The notes under the pieces were generated by a model that was not told the DNA's origin, made no database searches, and worked only from the letters and a program-made list of their open reading frames with translations. The position numbers and the translations under genes were made by a program. 12,521 nucleotides of DNA from assembly GCA_016196785.1 (NCBI GenBank), contig JACPXA010000029.1:1-12521 (forward strand). Direction: 5' to 3'. Of this stretch, positions 5,804-12,385 are shown in pieces; position 1 is the stretch's first letter, and the number at the start of each line of letters is the position of its first letter. The DNA is from Elusimicrobiota bacterium. Lineage in GTDB: Bacteria > Elusimicrobiota > Elusimicrobia > 2-01-FULL-59-12 > JACPXA01.

Positions 5804-6969
5804 TCACCCTCACCCCCACCCTCTCCCCTCGAGGGAGAGGGATCAAGGGTGAGGGGGGCTACACCCATCGAGTGAACTATGTCCCCTGCATTCTTGGGCG
5901 CTATCGGAGGATTAGGGAATACCGCAGGGCTTTCTGCTCTCATGGAACGGTTCTGATGTTCCAGGAGGTAGGCATCCAACGTCAGGGCCAGTGCGGTCTC
6001 AAGATCCACGCGCGGTTCCCATCCTAAGAGCTCTTTCGCCTTCTGAATCATCGGTTTGCGGAAGGCCATATCTTGGTAGCCAGGCCCATAATAGGCCTCT
6101 TCCGTCACATGGACAATCTCAGGACCAACCCCATCTCCCTGGTAGAGCGGATGGCGGTGATACATGGTCCTGAGTGTATAGGCCAGTTCGGTGATGGTGA
6201 TGTCGTTCAAGGGATTGCCGATGTTAAAGATCTGGCCATTGCAGACTTTGTCCGGGTCCTCGATGATTTTCATCAGACAGTCAATGCCATCGTCGAGATA
6301 CGTAAAACTCCGGCGCTGCTCGCCGCCATTGACCAGTTTGATGGGCTGACCGGTGACCAGGTTGTGGATGAACTGTGTGACGACCCGCGAGCTCCCTTCC
6401 TTCGGGGCGGCCAGGGCATCCAGCTTGGGGCCGATCCAATTGAACGGACGCACCAGGGTGAACGACAGGTGTTCTTCCTGACCATACGCCCAGATCACCC
6501 GATCTAAGAGTTGTTTGGAACAACTGTAGATCCACCGTTGCTTTTGAATTGGACCAAGGACCAGGTGGCTCGTATCTTCGTTGAATGACTCATCGGGGCA
6601 CATGCCATAGACCTCAGAAGTCGAGGGGAAGATGACCCGTTTCTTGTATTTCACGCAGTCCCTGATGACCCGCAGATTTTCCTCAAAATCGAGCTCAAAC
6701 ACGCGCAGCGGCTGTCGCACGTACGCGATCGGCGTGGCGATGGCGACGAGCGGGAGCACCACATCGCATTTCTTGACGTGATACTCGACCCATTCGCGGT
6801 TGATGGAGATATCACCTTCCACGAAGTGAAATCGGCGGTTTTCTAGAAGATGGTCCACCTTGTCCGAGCCGAGGTCCATCCCAAACACCTCCCAGGTGGT
6901 GGTGTCCAGGATGCGTTCCGCCAGACGGTTACCGATGAATCCGTTGACGCCCAGGATGAGGATTTTCAT
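5800..6969 (-). CDS. arnA: ArnA dehydrogenase/decarboxylase domain as a stand-alone protein (UDP-glucuronate oxidative decarboxylase)
   Basis: This 389-residue extended short-chain dehydrogenase is the counterpart of the C-terminal half of E. coli ArnA, which converts UDP-glucuronate with NAD+ to UDP-4-keto-pentose and CO2. Visible are the NAD motif GVNGFIG (7-13), HFVEGDISI (48-56), DVVLPLVAIATP (69-80), PSTSEVYGM (115-123, Ser/Thr/Glu of the active site), YSCSK (Tyr148, Lys152), RPFNW (174-178) and GYQDMAFRKP (Arg304, matching Arg619 of ArnA). All catalytic residues I can check are present. The N-terminal formyltransferase half is absent and is found instead on the upstream gene. Residues of about 341-389 are an extra tail; the last 17 or so are written by a palindromic repeat. 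The ATG at 6969 overlaps the upstream stop (ATGA), with repeat-borne GAGGGGGG 5 nt before it. Confidence 0.93.
   Translation of the reverse strand: MKILILGVNGFIGNRLAERILDTTTWEVFGMDLGSDKVDHLLENRRFHFVEGDISINREWVEYHVKKCDVVLPLVAIATPIAYVRQPLRVFELDFEENLRVIRDCVKYKKRVIFPSTSEVYGMCPDESFNEDTSHLVLGPIQKQRWIYSCSKQLLDRVIWAYGQEEHLSFTLVRPFNWIGPKLDALAAPKEGSSRVVTQFIHNLVTGQPIKLVNGGEQRRSFTYLDDGIDCLMKIIEDPDKVCNGQIFNIGNPLNDITITELAYTLRTMYHRHPLYQGDGVGPEIVHVTEEAYYGPGYQDMAFRKPMIQKAKELLGWEPRVDLETALALTLDAYLLEHQNRSMRAESPAVFPNPPIAPKNAGDIVHSMGVAPLTLDPSPSRGEGGGEGE
5807..5856. repeat. Palindromic repeat at the arnA-dehydrogenase/arnD junction
   Basis: A nested inverted repeat: outer arms CCCTCACCC (5807-5815) and GGGTGAGGG (5848-5856), inner 9-bp stem CCCTCTCCC (5819-5827) and GGGAGAGGG (5833-5841) with loop CTCGA. 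It has the same design as the element at 6974-7054. It encodes the LDPSPSRGEGGGEG tail of the dehydrogenase and ends a few bases before the arnD ATG. Confidence 0.85.
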
Positions 6970-8981
6970 GGGTCCCCCCTCACCCCTTCGACTCCGCTCA
7001 GGGCAGGCTTAATCCTCTCCCCCCGAAGGGGGGAGAGGGAGGGGGTGAGGGGGGTTTCATCCTTCAGTTCCCTTTTAACGATTTCTTCTCCCCCTAACCG
7101 TATACCGAGCTGTACCCCGTGCTGGGCGGTAAAGACTTCCACGTCACACTCCGGCTCGTCCCCGAGCTGAACTCGCTGGAGGCGGAGCTGTCCCTCGCCG
7201 GTCATAATCGTGAATGGCTGGAGCGACACGACCTCTCCTGGCGAGGGGGATGCTGCGAAATCATCCACGTCCAGGGGACGCGCCGCCCAGACCCGCAGGG
7301 GGATCCCTTGCCAATACGTAAAAGCCCCTGGATACGGATGCGTCACTGCGCGAATCAGGTTGTAAATCGCCCCGGCCGGCTGTTCCCAGTGGATCAGGCC
7401 GTCCTCGGGACGACGCCGGCCAAAGGTCGTCGCCTGCCGAGGGTCCTGAGGAATCCGTGGGGCGGTCCCGGCCTTTAACAAAGGCAACACCTCGCGAAGC
7501 AGGGGACCGCAGGCGTTGGCCATTTTGTGATAGAGGGTGAGAACCGTATCATCCTTGCTGATGGGGACGGCCCGCTGTGCCACGATATCTCCGGCGTCGG
7601 GCTGCACGGTCATGTGGTGCAGGGTCAGCCCGGTCTCGCGCTCCCCATGGATGAGCACCCAATTCACTGGACATCGCCCACGATACTTCGGCAACAACGA
7701 CCCATGCACGTTGAAGGCGCCAAGACGGGGGATGGAGAGGATCTCTGGGCTGACAATCTTGCGAAAGTAAAACGAAAAGAGCAGGTCAGGCGCTAACCGA
7801 TGTAGCCGGCTCACCCATTCGTCAGCGTTGATGTCTTCCGGTTGATACACCGGGACGTGGTGCGCCTCTGCCAGCGCCTTGACCGACCGAAACCAGACGT
7901 GCTCCTGTGGATCATCCGGGTGCGTGAACACCGCGACGACATTCTCGCCTCTTCGGAAGAGTTCCTCAAGGCAGGCGTAGCCAATGTCTTGATAGGCCAA
8001 GACCACGATGCGGCAGGGCAAAGCCACGCCTCCGGCTCCTCTAGAAGACGGGTGGACACTTCGGATCAGATACCGTGGTCGCTTGCGCACCTCTTGATAA
8101 ATACGTCCAATATATTCGCCGAGCAGCCCTAACGCCAACAACTGCAACCCCATAAAGAAAAAGAGAATGGCAAAGAGGGTAAAGACCCCTTCTACCTCAG
8201 GCCCCACAATCAGCCGTCGGACAAAGAGGAAGATCGCGAAACTCAATCCCCCCAGCGCCACGGCAACCCCGGCCACGCCAACCACCTGAATGGGCAAAAG
8301 GGAGAACCCGGTCATTAAATCGAAGTTCAACTGCAGGAGTTTGAGGAGGGGGTACTTTGACCGTCCCTGCATGCGAGGGGCATGACCTACGGGCACTTCA
8401 GCAACGCGTTTGGCAAAGCTATTAGCGAGTGCCGGGATAAAGGTCGCGGTTTCGCTGCACTGGTTAATATGGTCAACGATGGGGCGCCGGTAGGCGCGCA
8501 GCATGCAGCCGTAATCCTTGAGGTGCACCCCCGTCATCCAGGAACTGGCCTTATTCACCAACGCGGAGGGCCACCGACGCATCCACGTGTCTTGGCGATC
8601 CTGGCGATACCCCCCCACCACGTCAACCCCTTCTTCCATCTTGGCGAGCAGCTTGGGGATCTCTTCGGGCGGATTCTGCAGGTCGGCATCCAGCGTGATC
8701 GTGATCTCCCCTCGGACCTGGCTAAACCCTGCGAGGACCGCCGCATGCTGGCCATAATTTCGGTTAAACTCGATCACCCGCACCGTCGGTTCCCGCTCGG
8801 CAAACTGGCGAAGCCGCCCCAGCGAGCCGTCGGAGCTTCCATCGTCCACAAAAATGATCTCGTACGATCGCCCGATCGCCCTCAGCACCTGCTGGAGGCG
8901 TGTCTCGAGTTCCTCCAGGTTTCTCTCTTCATTGAACACAGGGATCACAATGGAGAGTTCAATCCCGTCTTGGGTTCTCAT
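6966..8981 (-). CDS. Fusion of ArnC glycosyltransferase with ArnA-type formyltransferase
   Basis: In this 671-residue protein, residues 1-310 match ArnC, which transfers 4-deoxy-4-formamido-L-arabinose from UDP to undecaprenyl phosphate. Visible are SIVIPVFNE (10-18), VDDGSSDGS (45-53), NRNYGQHAAVLAGFS (73-87), LDADLQNPPEEIP (97-109, DxD-type), DYGCMLRAYRR (156-166), two C-terminal helices (about 231-255 and 265-288) and GLLGEYIGRIYQEVRKRPRY. After a linker of about ten residues, 323-635 match the N-terminal half of ArnA, which formylates UDP-Ara4N with 10-formyl-tetrahydrofolate. FNVHGSLLPKYRG gives catalytic Asn424 and His426, and PDAGD gives Asp462. All three catalytic residues are kept. 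Residues 643-669 are repeat-encoded. An AAGGAG lies 3 nt before the ATG, which is rather close. In E. coli these two activities sit on different proteins. The fusion puts consecutive steps at the membrane, but a one-base assembly error joining two genes must be excluded. Confidence 0.9.
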   Translation of the reverse strand: MRTQDGIELSIVIPVFNEERNLEELETRLQQVLRAIGRSYEIIFVDDGSSDGSLGRLRQFAEREPTVRVIEFNRNYGQHAAVLAGFSQVRGEITITLDADLQNPPEEIPKLLAKMEEGVDVVGGYRQDRQDTWMRRWPSALVNKASSWMTGVHLKDYGCMLRAYRRPIVDHINQCSETATFIPALANSFAKRVAEVPVGHAPRMQGRSKYPLLKLLQLNFDLMTGFSLLPIQVVGVAGVAVALGGLSFAIFLFVRRLIVGPEVEGVFTLFAILFFFMGLQLLALGLLGEYIGRIYQEVRKRPRYLIRSVHPSSRGAGGVALPCRIVVLAYQDIGYACLEELFRRGENVVAVFTHPDDPQEHVWFRSVKALAEAHHVPVYQPEDINADEWVSRLHRLAPDLLFSFYFRKIVSPEILSIPRLGAFNVHGSLLPKYRGRCPVNWVLIHGERETGLTLHHMTVQPDAGDIVAQRAVPISKDDTVLTLYHKMANACGPLLREVLPLLKAGTAPRIPQDPRQATTFGRRRPEDGLIHWEQPAGAIYNLIRAVTHPYPGAFTYWQGIPLRVWAARPLDVDDFAASPSPGEVVSLQPFTIMTGEGQLRLQRVQLGDEPECDVEVFTAQHGVQLGIRLGGEEIVKRELKDETPLTPSLSPLRGERIKPALSGVEGVRGDP
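6974..7054. repeat. Composite palindromic repeat at the formyltransferase/dehydrogenase seam
   Basis: Outer arms CCCCCCTCACCCC (6974-6986) and GGGGTGAGGGGGG (7042-7054) are perfect 13-base complements. Inside is a perfect 11-bp hairpin, CCTCTCCCCCC (7014-7024) and GGGGGGAGAGG (7028-7038), with loop GAA. Between the left arm and the hairpin lies the 26-base core 6984-7009 that recurs at 4476-4501. On the minus strand the whole element is translated as residues 643-669 of the ArnC-formyltransferase protein. Confidence 0.9.
8025..8040 (-). promoter_or_regulatory. Possible internal ribosome-binding site and GTG start for a free formyltransferase
   Basis: At the seam of the ArnC-formyltransferase fusion, AGGAG (8040-8036) is followed after 8 nt by an in-frame GTG (8027-8025, codon 319), only four codons before the formyltransferase fold begins. 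A TAG in another frame (8043-8041) lies just ahead of it, where an ancestral arnC could have ended. This may be a remnant of two genes, or an active second start giving a free formyltransferase. Confidence 0.4.
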
Positions 8982-9089
8982 ATACTCCTTGATACACTAG
9001 ACGAAGCGATTGGTAACATTGGAAAAGAAAAAAGGACGAGAATATGCGACAATTTAGCATTTTTTGAGGTCTTTAAGCAACCGCTGGGG
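8982..9089 (-). other. Intergenic leader of the arn operon
   Basis: A 108-base gap between the MDR dehydrogenase and the arn operon, more AT-rich than its surroundings. It holds AAGGAG at 8985-8990 and a candidate promoter at 9051-9080. I see no PmrA- or PhoP-type direct repeat that I could defend. Confidence 0.6.
9051..9080 (-). promoter_or_regulatory. Candidate sigma-70 promoter of the arn operon
   Basis: On the minus strand TTGCTT (9080-9075), an 18-nt spacer ending in TGC, and TAAATT (9056-9051) resemble a promoter with an extended -10 element. It would give a leader of about 60 nt before the ATG at 8981. It lies entirely in the gap after the dehydrogenase stop. Sequence match only. Confidence 0.35.
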
Positions 9090-10157
9090 TCAGGGGCGGA
9101 GGAGAATCTTGCCGAAGTGCTCTCGGCGGAGGAGCTTCTCTTGGGCGGTATGGGCCTCTGAAAGCGGGAACGTTGAGTCAATCGCGGGGATGAGTTTTCG
9201 TTGACCGACGAGTTCGGCGATGGTCAAGAGTTCTCGTCGGGTCCCCATCATCGAGCCAAGAATGGCCAATTGGCGGCTGAACACAAACCGCAGGTCCAGG
9301 GGCACTTCAGGTCCTGTGGTAGCCCCGCAGGTGACAAGCACACCATGTTTCGCCAGACATGCGAGGCTACCCGCCCACGTCGCTGGGCCGACGTGTTCAA
9401 ACACCACATCCACCCCTCGCTGGTCGGTCAGGCGGCGCACCTGGGTCGGCCAGTCCTTCTCGGTCACCAGGATCCCGGCGTCAGCCCCCAGCTGTTTGGC
9501 TTTCCCCAACTTGACTTCTGTCGTGGCGGCTGCCAGCACTCGTGCTCCGGCAAGTTTGGCGATCTGGATCGCAGCGGTCCCGACCCCGCCCCCCGCGCCA
9601 ACAACCAAGACGCTGTGTCCCGGTTGCAACCGGGCTCGTGTAATCAGCATATGCCACGCGCTCAGAAAGACCAAGGGAAAGGCAGCGGCCTCCTCAAATG
9701 AGAGTTGGCCAGGGATCGGAATAAGATTCAGGGCCGGGACCTTCACGAACTGGGCGTATCCTCCATCGCTCCCCGCTCCAAGAATCCGATACTGTTCACA
9801 GAGGTTGTCATGCCCCGCCAGGCACCAGTCACACCGGAAACAGCTTAAGCCAGGAGCGATGAGGACACGGGCTCCTACCGAGAGGGATCGTGCGAGGGGT
9901 ACTCCACCAGTCGGGGCTGATGTGCTCCCCGTTTCAGCACCCAATTTGGCGATTTCCCCCGCCACGTCACTCCCCGAGATATGGGGAAGTGTGATCCGAT
10001 ACGCAGGAATCCCTTGACGGACCCAGATATCCAGGTGATTGAGCGCACACGCTTTGACTCGGACTAAGGCGTCTTGAGGTCCTAGCGTCGGCTCTGGGAC
10101 ATCGGTGTACAGCAATTTCTCTGGGCCGCCATGCTCGCGGAAGATGACAGCTTTCAT
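9090..10157 (-). CDS. MDR-family zinc-binding dehydrogenase / quinone oxidoreductase-like protein
   Basis: This 355-residue (from ATG 10157) medium-chain dehydrogenase/reductase probably performs NAD(P)(H)-dependent oxidoreduction of a small substrate in the cytoplasm. The N-terminal GroES-like domain has ALNHLDIWVRQG (38-49) and HISGSD (59-64). A structural zinc lobe has Cys106, Cys109, Cys112 and Cys120 (C-x2-C-x2-C-x7-C). The nucleotide-binding motif GAGGGVG is at 187-193. The usual catalytic zinc Cys is replaced by Asn next to His41, and no second catalytic Cys is evident, so it is nearer the quinone-oxidoreductase-like members than classical alcohol dehydrogenases. About 14 residues at 76-90 (TGSTSAPTGGVPLAR) look like an insertion in a loop that is usually short. 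An in-frame TTG at 10163 could add two residues, but ATG is preferred; neither has a clear ribosome site. It follows the membrane-protein gene by 16 bp. Substrate unknown. Confidence 0.85.
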   Translation of the reverse strand: MKAVIFREHGGPEKLLYTDVPEPTLGPQDALVRVKACALNHLDIWVRQGIPAYRITLPHISGSDVAGEIAKLGAETGSTSAPTGGVPLARSLSVGARVLIAPGLSCFRCDWCLAGHDNLCEQYRILGAGSDGGYAQFVKVPALNLIPIPGQLSFEEAAAFPLVFLSAWHMLITRARLQPGHSVLVVGAGGGVGTAAIQIAKLAGARVLAAATTEVKLGKAKQLGADAGILVTEKDWPTQVRRLTDQRGVDVVFEHVGPATWAGSLACLAKHGVLVTCGATTGPEVPLDLRFVFSRQLAILGSMMGTRRELLTIAELVGQRKLIPAIDSTFPLSEAHTAQEKLLRREHFGKILLRP

Positions 10158-10173
10158 GGACAAAGGAAACGAC

Positions 10174-10608
10174 TTAGGATGGAGTGGATGGTTTGTAGAT
10201 CAGCCCTGCCACGATCCCCGCAACGAGGCACGCGAGTAGTCCATCCAACGCCCAGAACCCGAAAAACCGGAGCGGGATGTAGAGGAATGGCGCCTGCGCG
10301 AGTTGGACATGGAGGCTGGCCACAGGCCAAAGAAGGAGGGCAAACCGGAATCCCTGGCCCAATCCTCCTTTCCCTGACTCATAGCCTTTGGCAAAGATCC
10401 AGGTAAAGAAGTAGGCGAAGACGGCATTGCTGAGGATCAACAGAGGAAACAGCGTTTTCACCCGCGCGGGGTCGCGCCAAAGGTACTTGTGAATCTCGTA
10501 CTGTCTACCCAGACAGACATTGTTAAAAACCATCCCCTCAGCCACAACCGCGACAAACACCAAGAACGCCGTCACCAGACACCGCTTACAACTGATGGTT
10601 CCGTTCAT
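10174..10608 (-). CDS. Small four-helix integral membrane protein, function unknown
   Basis: This 144-residue protein has about four hydrophobic segments (roughly 10-30, 51-73, 86-104 and 117-138) and a short polar N-terminus containing SCKRC. The segment FTWIFAKGYESGKGGLGQGFRFALLLW (about 67-94) resembles a widespread group of small uncharacterised bacterial membrane proteins, but I cannot name the family with confidence. The ATG at 10608 has a strong AAGGAGG ribosome site (10614-10620) 5 nt upstream, so the start is well supported. The dehydrogenase gene follows after 16 bp, suggesting co-transcription. Tyr- and Lys-rich loops and the lack of catalytic motifs argue for a structural or transport-related role, which is conjecture. 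Confidence 0.75.
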   Translation of the reverse strand: MNGTISCKRCLVTAFLVFVAVVAEGMVFNNVCLGRQYEIHKYLWRDPARVKTLFPLLILSNAVFAYFFTWIFAKGYESGKGGLGQGFRFALLLWPVASLHVQLAQAPFLYIPLRFFGFWALDGLLACLVAGIVAGLIYKPSTPS

Positions 10609-10713
10609 GTTCCCCTCCTTTGTTTCACCGTCTAAAGGTTTATTTTATCAAATCGCGCACCGAAAAATACCACTTGCAAAGCCAGGAATCTCCCTGTACA
10701 TTCGGATTGGCCA
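10609..10713. promoter_or_regulatory. Divergent promoter region
   Basis: 105 bases between the membrane-protein gene (leftward) and the beta-barrel gene (rightward). Rightward, TTGCAA (10674-10679), a 17-nt spacer and TACATT (10697-10702) form a weak promoter that would start only about 5-7 nt before the ATG at 10714, giving an almost leaderless mRNA. Leftward, a TAAAAT -10-like box occurs in the AT-rich stretch 10639-10651 but its -35 is poor. No operator-like dyad was found. Confidence 0.35.
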
Positions 10714-11886
10714 ATGAAACGATCCGCTCGAACGGTGCTTGCCATCGTGACCTTCGCCGGCATGTCCGGGGCGTCCCTCAGTCATGCCAAAGACCCGATC
10801 AGGGTCTTGGAAAACGGGGTGTGGACCTCTATCAGCCAGGACGGGATCATCGCGTTCGCCAAGGATTACGAAAAAAACCCGAGAGACCTTACACTGGAGA
10901 TCCTCGATCACCCGTTCACCTTTGACGTGACGCCAGACGCCTGCGGGACGAACTGCACCTCCTTGCGTTTTATCAGCACCGAACTACGCATTGATAAAAC
11001 CTTCACCGGCGCGAACACCGATGCCGTCAGCACCGCCCTCAAGGACTACCTCAAGCGCGAAGAGTTCCTGACCCCCTTCATCCGGCTCATCAACTCGGGC
11101 GCCGGGGCCCAACTCTCCGGTAGCCCCGTGGGAAGCATTGGCAGCACGGTCAAGGCAACGTTTCACGACGTCATCTTCTCCCCGACCAAGACCTTCGAGG
11201 AACGACAACACCTCGCCGTCCCCGGCACCGACCCGACCATCTCCTCCGGCTACGGCCAGTTCAAGAACTCCGGATTCGAGGGCTCGGTGATCTCCGTCTC
11301 GCCGGGGTTCGCCCTCGACTTTGGCGCCCGGAAGGACAAACACCTCAAGTTCTCCATCCCCACCTCGCGCATTGATCTCGAAGGGCTGAGGACCTACCGG
11401 AGCGGCCTCATTCTCCAATATCTCCACCCCGTGTACTTCAGGGGTCACTATACGTTGACGGTCGGTCCTGGGCTCTCGTATCTCGCCACGGTGTCAAAAG
11501 ATCTCCCCAACTTCTCTGGACTCCTCGGTGGGGCGTTTTCAGTTTCGCTCACCAAGGACTGGGAGAGGTATTTGGGGACCCTGGGGAGCTACTACGGACA
11601 CTTCAATAACCTGGGCGGGCTCGACACCGATATCAACGCCAACATTTACGGTTGGGGGGTACAGACAGGCTACCGACTCTCACAGCGGATGGTCGTGGCC
11701 ATTTATCTCGTTGGAATGCACGAGCGGGTCAACGGATTTTCGGCGGTCACCTACCACACCATGGGGACCTCGTTTAGTTACAAGGTCCTCAACCGGTTTA
11801 ATCTCACCATCTCCGCTAACCGATTGTTTGGCCTACCGGACAATCGCCTCGTGGACTATGGCCTGGGATCAGCCTGGTTTTTTTGA
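10714..11886 (+). CDS. Secreted, probable outer-membrane beta-barrel protein of unknown family
   Basis: This 390-residue protein begins with a clear Sec signal peptide, MKRSARTVLAIVTFAGMSGA and then SLSHA, cut before KDPIRV. Residues of about 27-150 look like a soluble periplasmic domain with one Cys pair (DACGTNC). From about 190 to the end, alternating hydrophobic/polar strands rich in Gly, Tyr and Phe (for example VSPGFALDFGA, YTLTVGPGLSYLA, YGWGVQTGYRLS, LTISANRLFG) end in a terminal aromatic pair (SAWFF). That is the pattern of outer-membrane barrels recognised by the Bam machinery. It is the only rightward gene in the window. Its 3' end overlaps the convergent purE end by 18 bp, so neither gene has a terminator between them. 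No Shine-Dalgarno is evident before the ATG. I do not recognise the family. Confidence 0.75.
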   Translation: MKRSARTVLAIVTFAGMSGASLSHAKDPIRVLENGVWTSISQDGIIAFAKDYEKNPRDLTLEILDHPFTFDVTPDACGTNCTSLRFISTELRIDKTFTGANTDAVSTALKDYLKREEFLTPFIRLINSGAGAQLSGSPVGSIGSTVKATFHDVIFSPTKTFEERQHLAVPGTDPTISSGYGQFKNSGFEGSVISVSPGFALDFGARKDKHLKFSIPTSRIDLEGLRTYRSGLILQYLHPVYFRGHYTLTVGPGLSYLATVSKDLPNFSGLLGGAFSVSLTKDWERYLGTLGSYYGHFNNLGGLDTDINANIYGWGVQTGYRLSQRMVVAIYLVGMHERVNGFSAVTYHTMGTSFSYKVLNRFNLTISANRLFGLPDNRLVDYGLGSAWFF

Positions 11887-12369
11887 ACCGGCTTCGAGCT
11901 TGGCGCGTTCGGCAGCCCGGAGCTCCTTCAAGCGTTTCTTGAGTTGGTCGTCGGCTAGGGCAAGGATCTCCACAGCCAGATACGCTGCGTTGGTGGCACC
12001 ATCAATCGCAACGGTGGCAACCGGGACGCCGCTCGGCATCTGAACCGTGGAGTAGAGGGCATCTACCCCATTGAGGGCGCTGCTACTTAACGGCACGCCA
12101 ATCACGGGCAACAGGCTGTGGGCGGCGATGGCTCCCGCTAAGTGATTGGCCATGCCAGCGCCGGCGATGAGCACTCGGAGCCCTCGCCCCTCCGCCTGCG
12201 CGGCATACTCCGCGACCCGGTCAGGCAACCGGTGCGCCGAGAGCACGAGGATCTCGTAAGGGACGCCAAATGTCTGCAAGACCTCGGCGGCCTTCCCCAT
12301 TTTGGGAAGATCACCCTGGCTTCCCATGAGGATCCCTACCCGTGGTCGGCTGTCTGACGATGCCCTCAT
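11869..12369 (-). CDS. purE: PurE, N5-carboxyaminoimidazole ribonucleotide mutase
   Basis: This 166-residue protein catalyses conversion of N5-CAIR to CAIR in purine synthesis, as a cytoplasmic homo-octamer. Family motifs: VGILMGSQGDLPKM (11-24), VLSAHRLPDR (42-51, catalytic His46), IAGAGMANHLAGAIAAHSLLPVIGVP (68-93), GVDALYSTVQMPSGVPVATVAI and NAA-LA near the end. The signature loop reads GSQGD where most PurE have GSxSD, so the phosphate-binding Ser is Gly here. A charged Lys/Arg/Glu-rich tail ends the protein. ATG 12369 is preferred; a GTG at 12372 is directly before it, and an AGGGGG lies 4 nt upstream of the ATG. It follows sodC by only 16 bp. No purK is visible in the window. Confidence 0.93.
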   Translation of the reverse strand: MRASSDSRPRVGILMGSQGDLPKMGKAAEVLQTFGVPYEILVLSAHRLPDRVAEYAAQAEGRGLRVLIAGAGMANHLAGAIAAHSLLPVIGVPLSSSALNGVDALYSTVQMPSGVPVATVAIDGATNAAYLAVEILALADDQLKKRLKELRAAERAKLEAGSKKPG

Positions 12370-12385
12370 CACTCCCCCTATGGAA

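Noticed and set aside
5807..7054. CRISPR or insertion sequence
   Set aside because: The repeats are few, irregularly spaced, palindromic and inside coding DNA. There are no spacers, no transposase and no target duplication that I can define.
8382..9161. 259-residue plus-strand frame
   Set aside because: It is antisense to the arnC domain and runs across the intergenic gap into the dehydrogenase gene; no recognisable protein.
10161..10163. TTG start for the MDR dehydrogenase
   Set aside because: It adds only two residues before an ATG that begins the normal MKAVIF strand, and has no ribosome site.
10984..11448. 154-residue minus-strand frame inside the beta-barrel gene
   Set aside because: It is a shadow of the plus-strand gene, which has a signal peptide and barrel signature.
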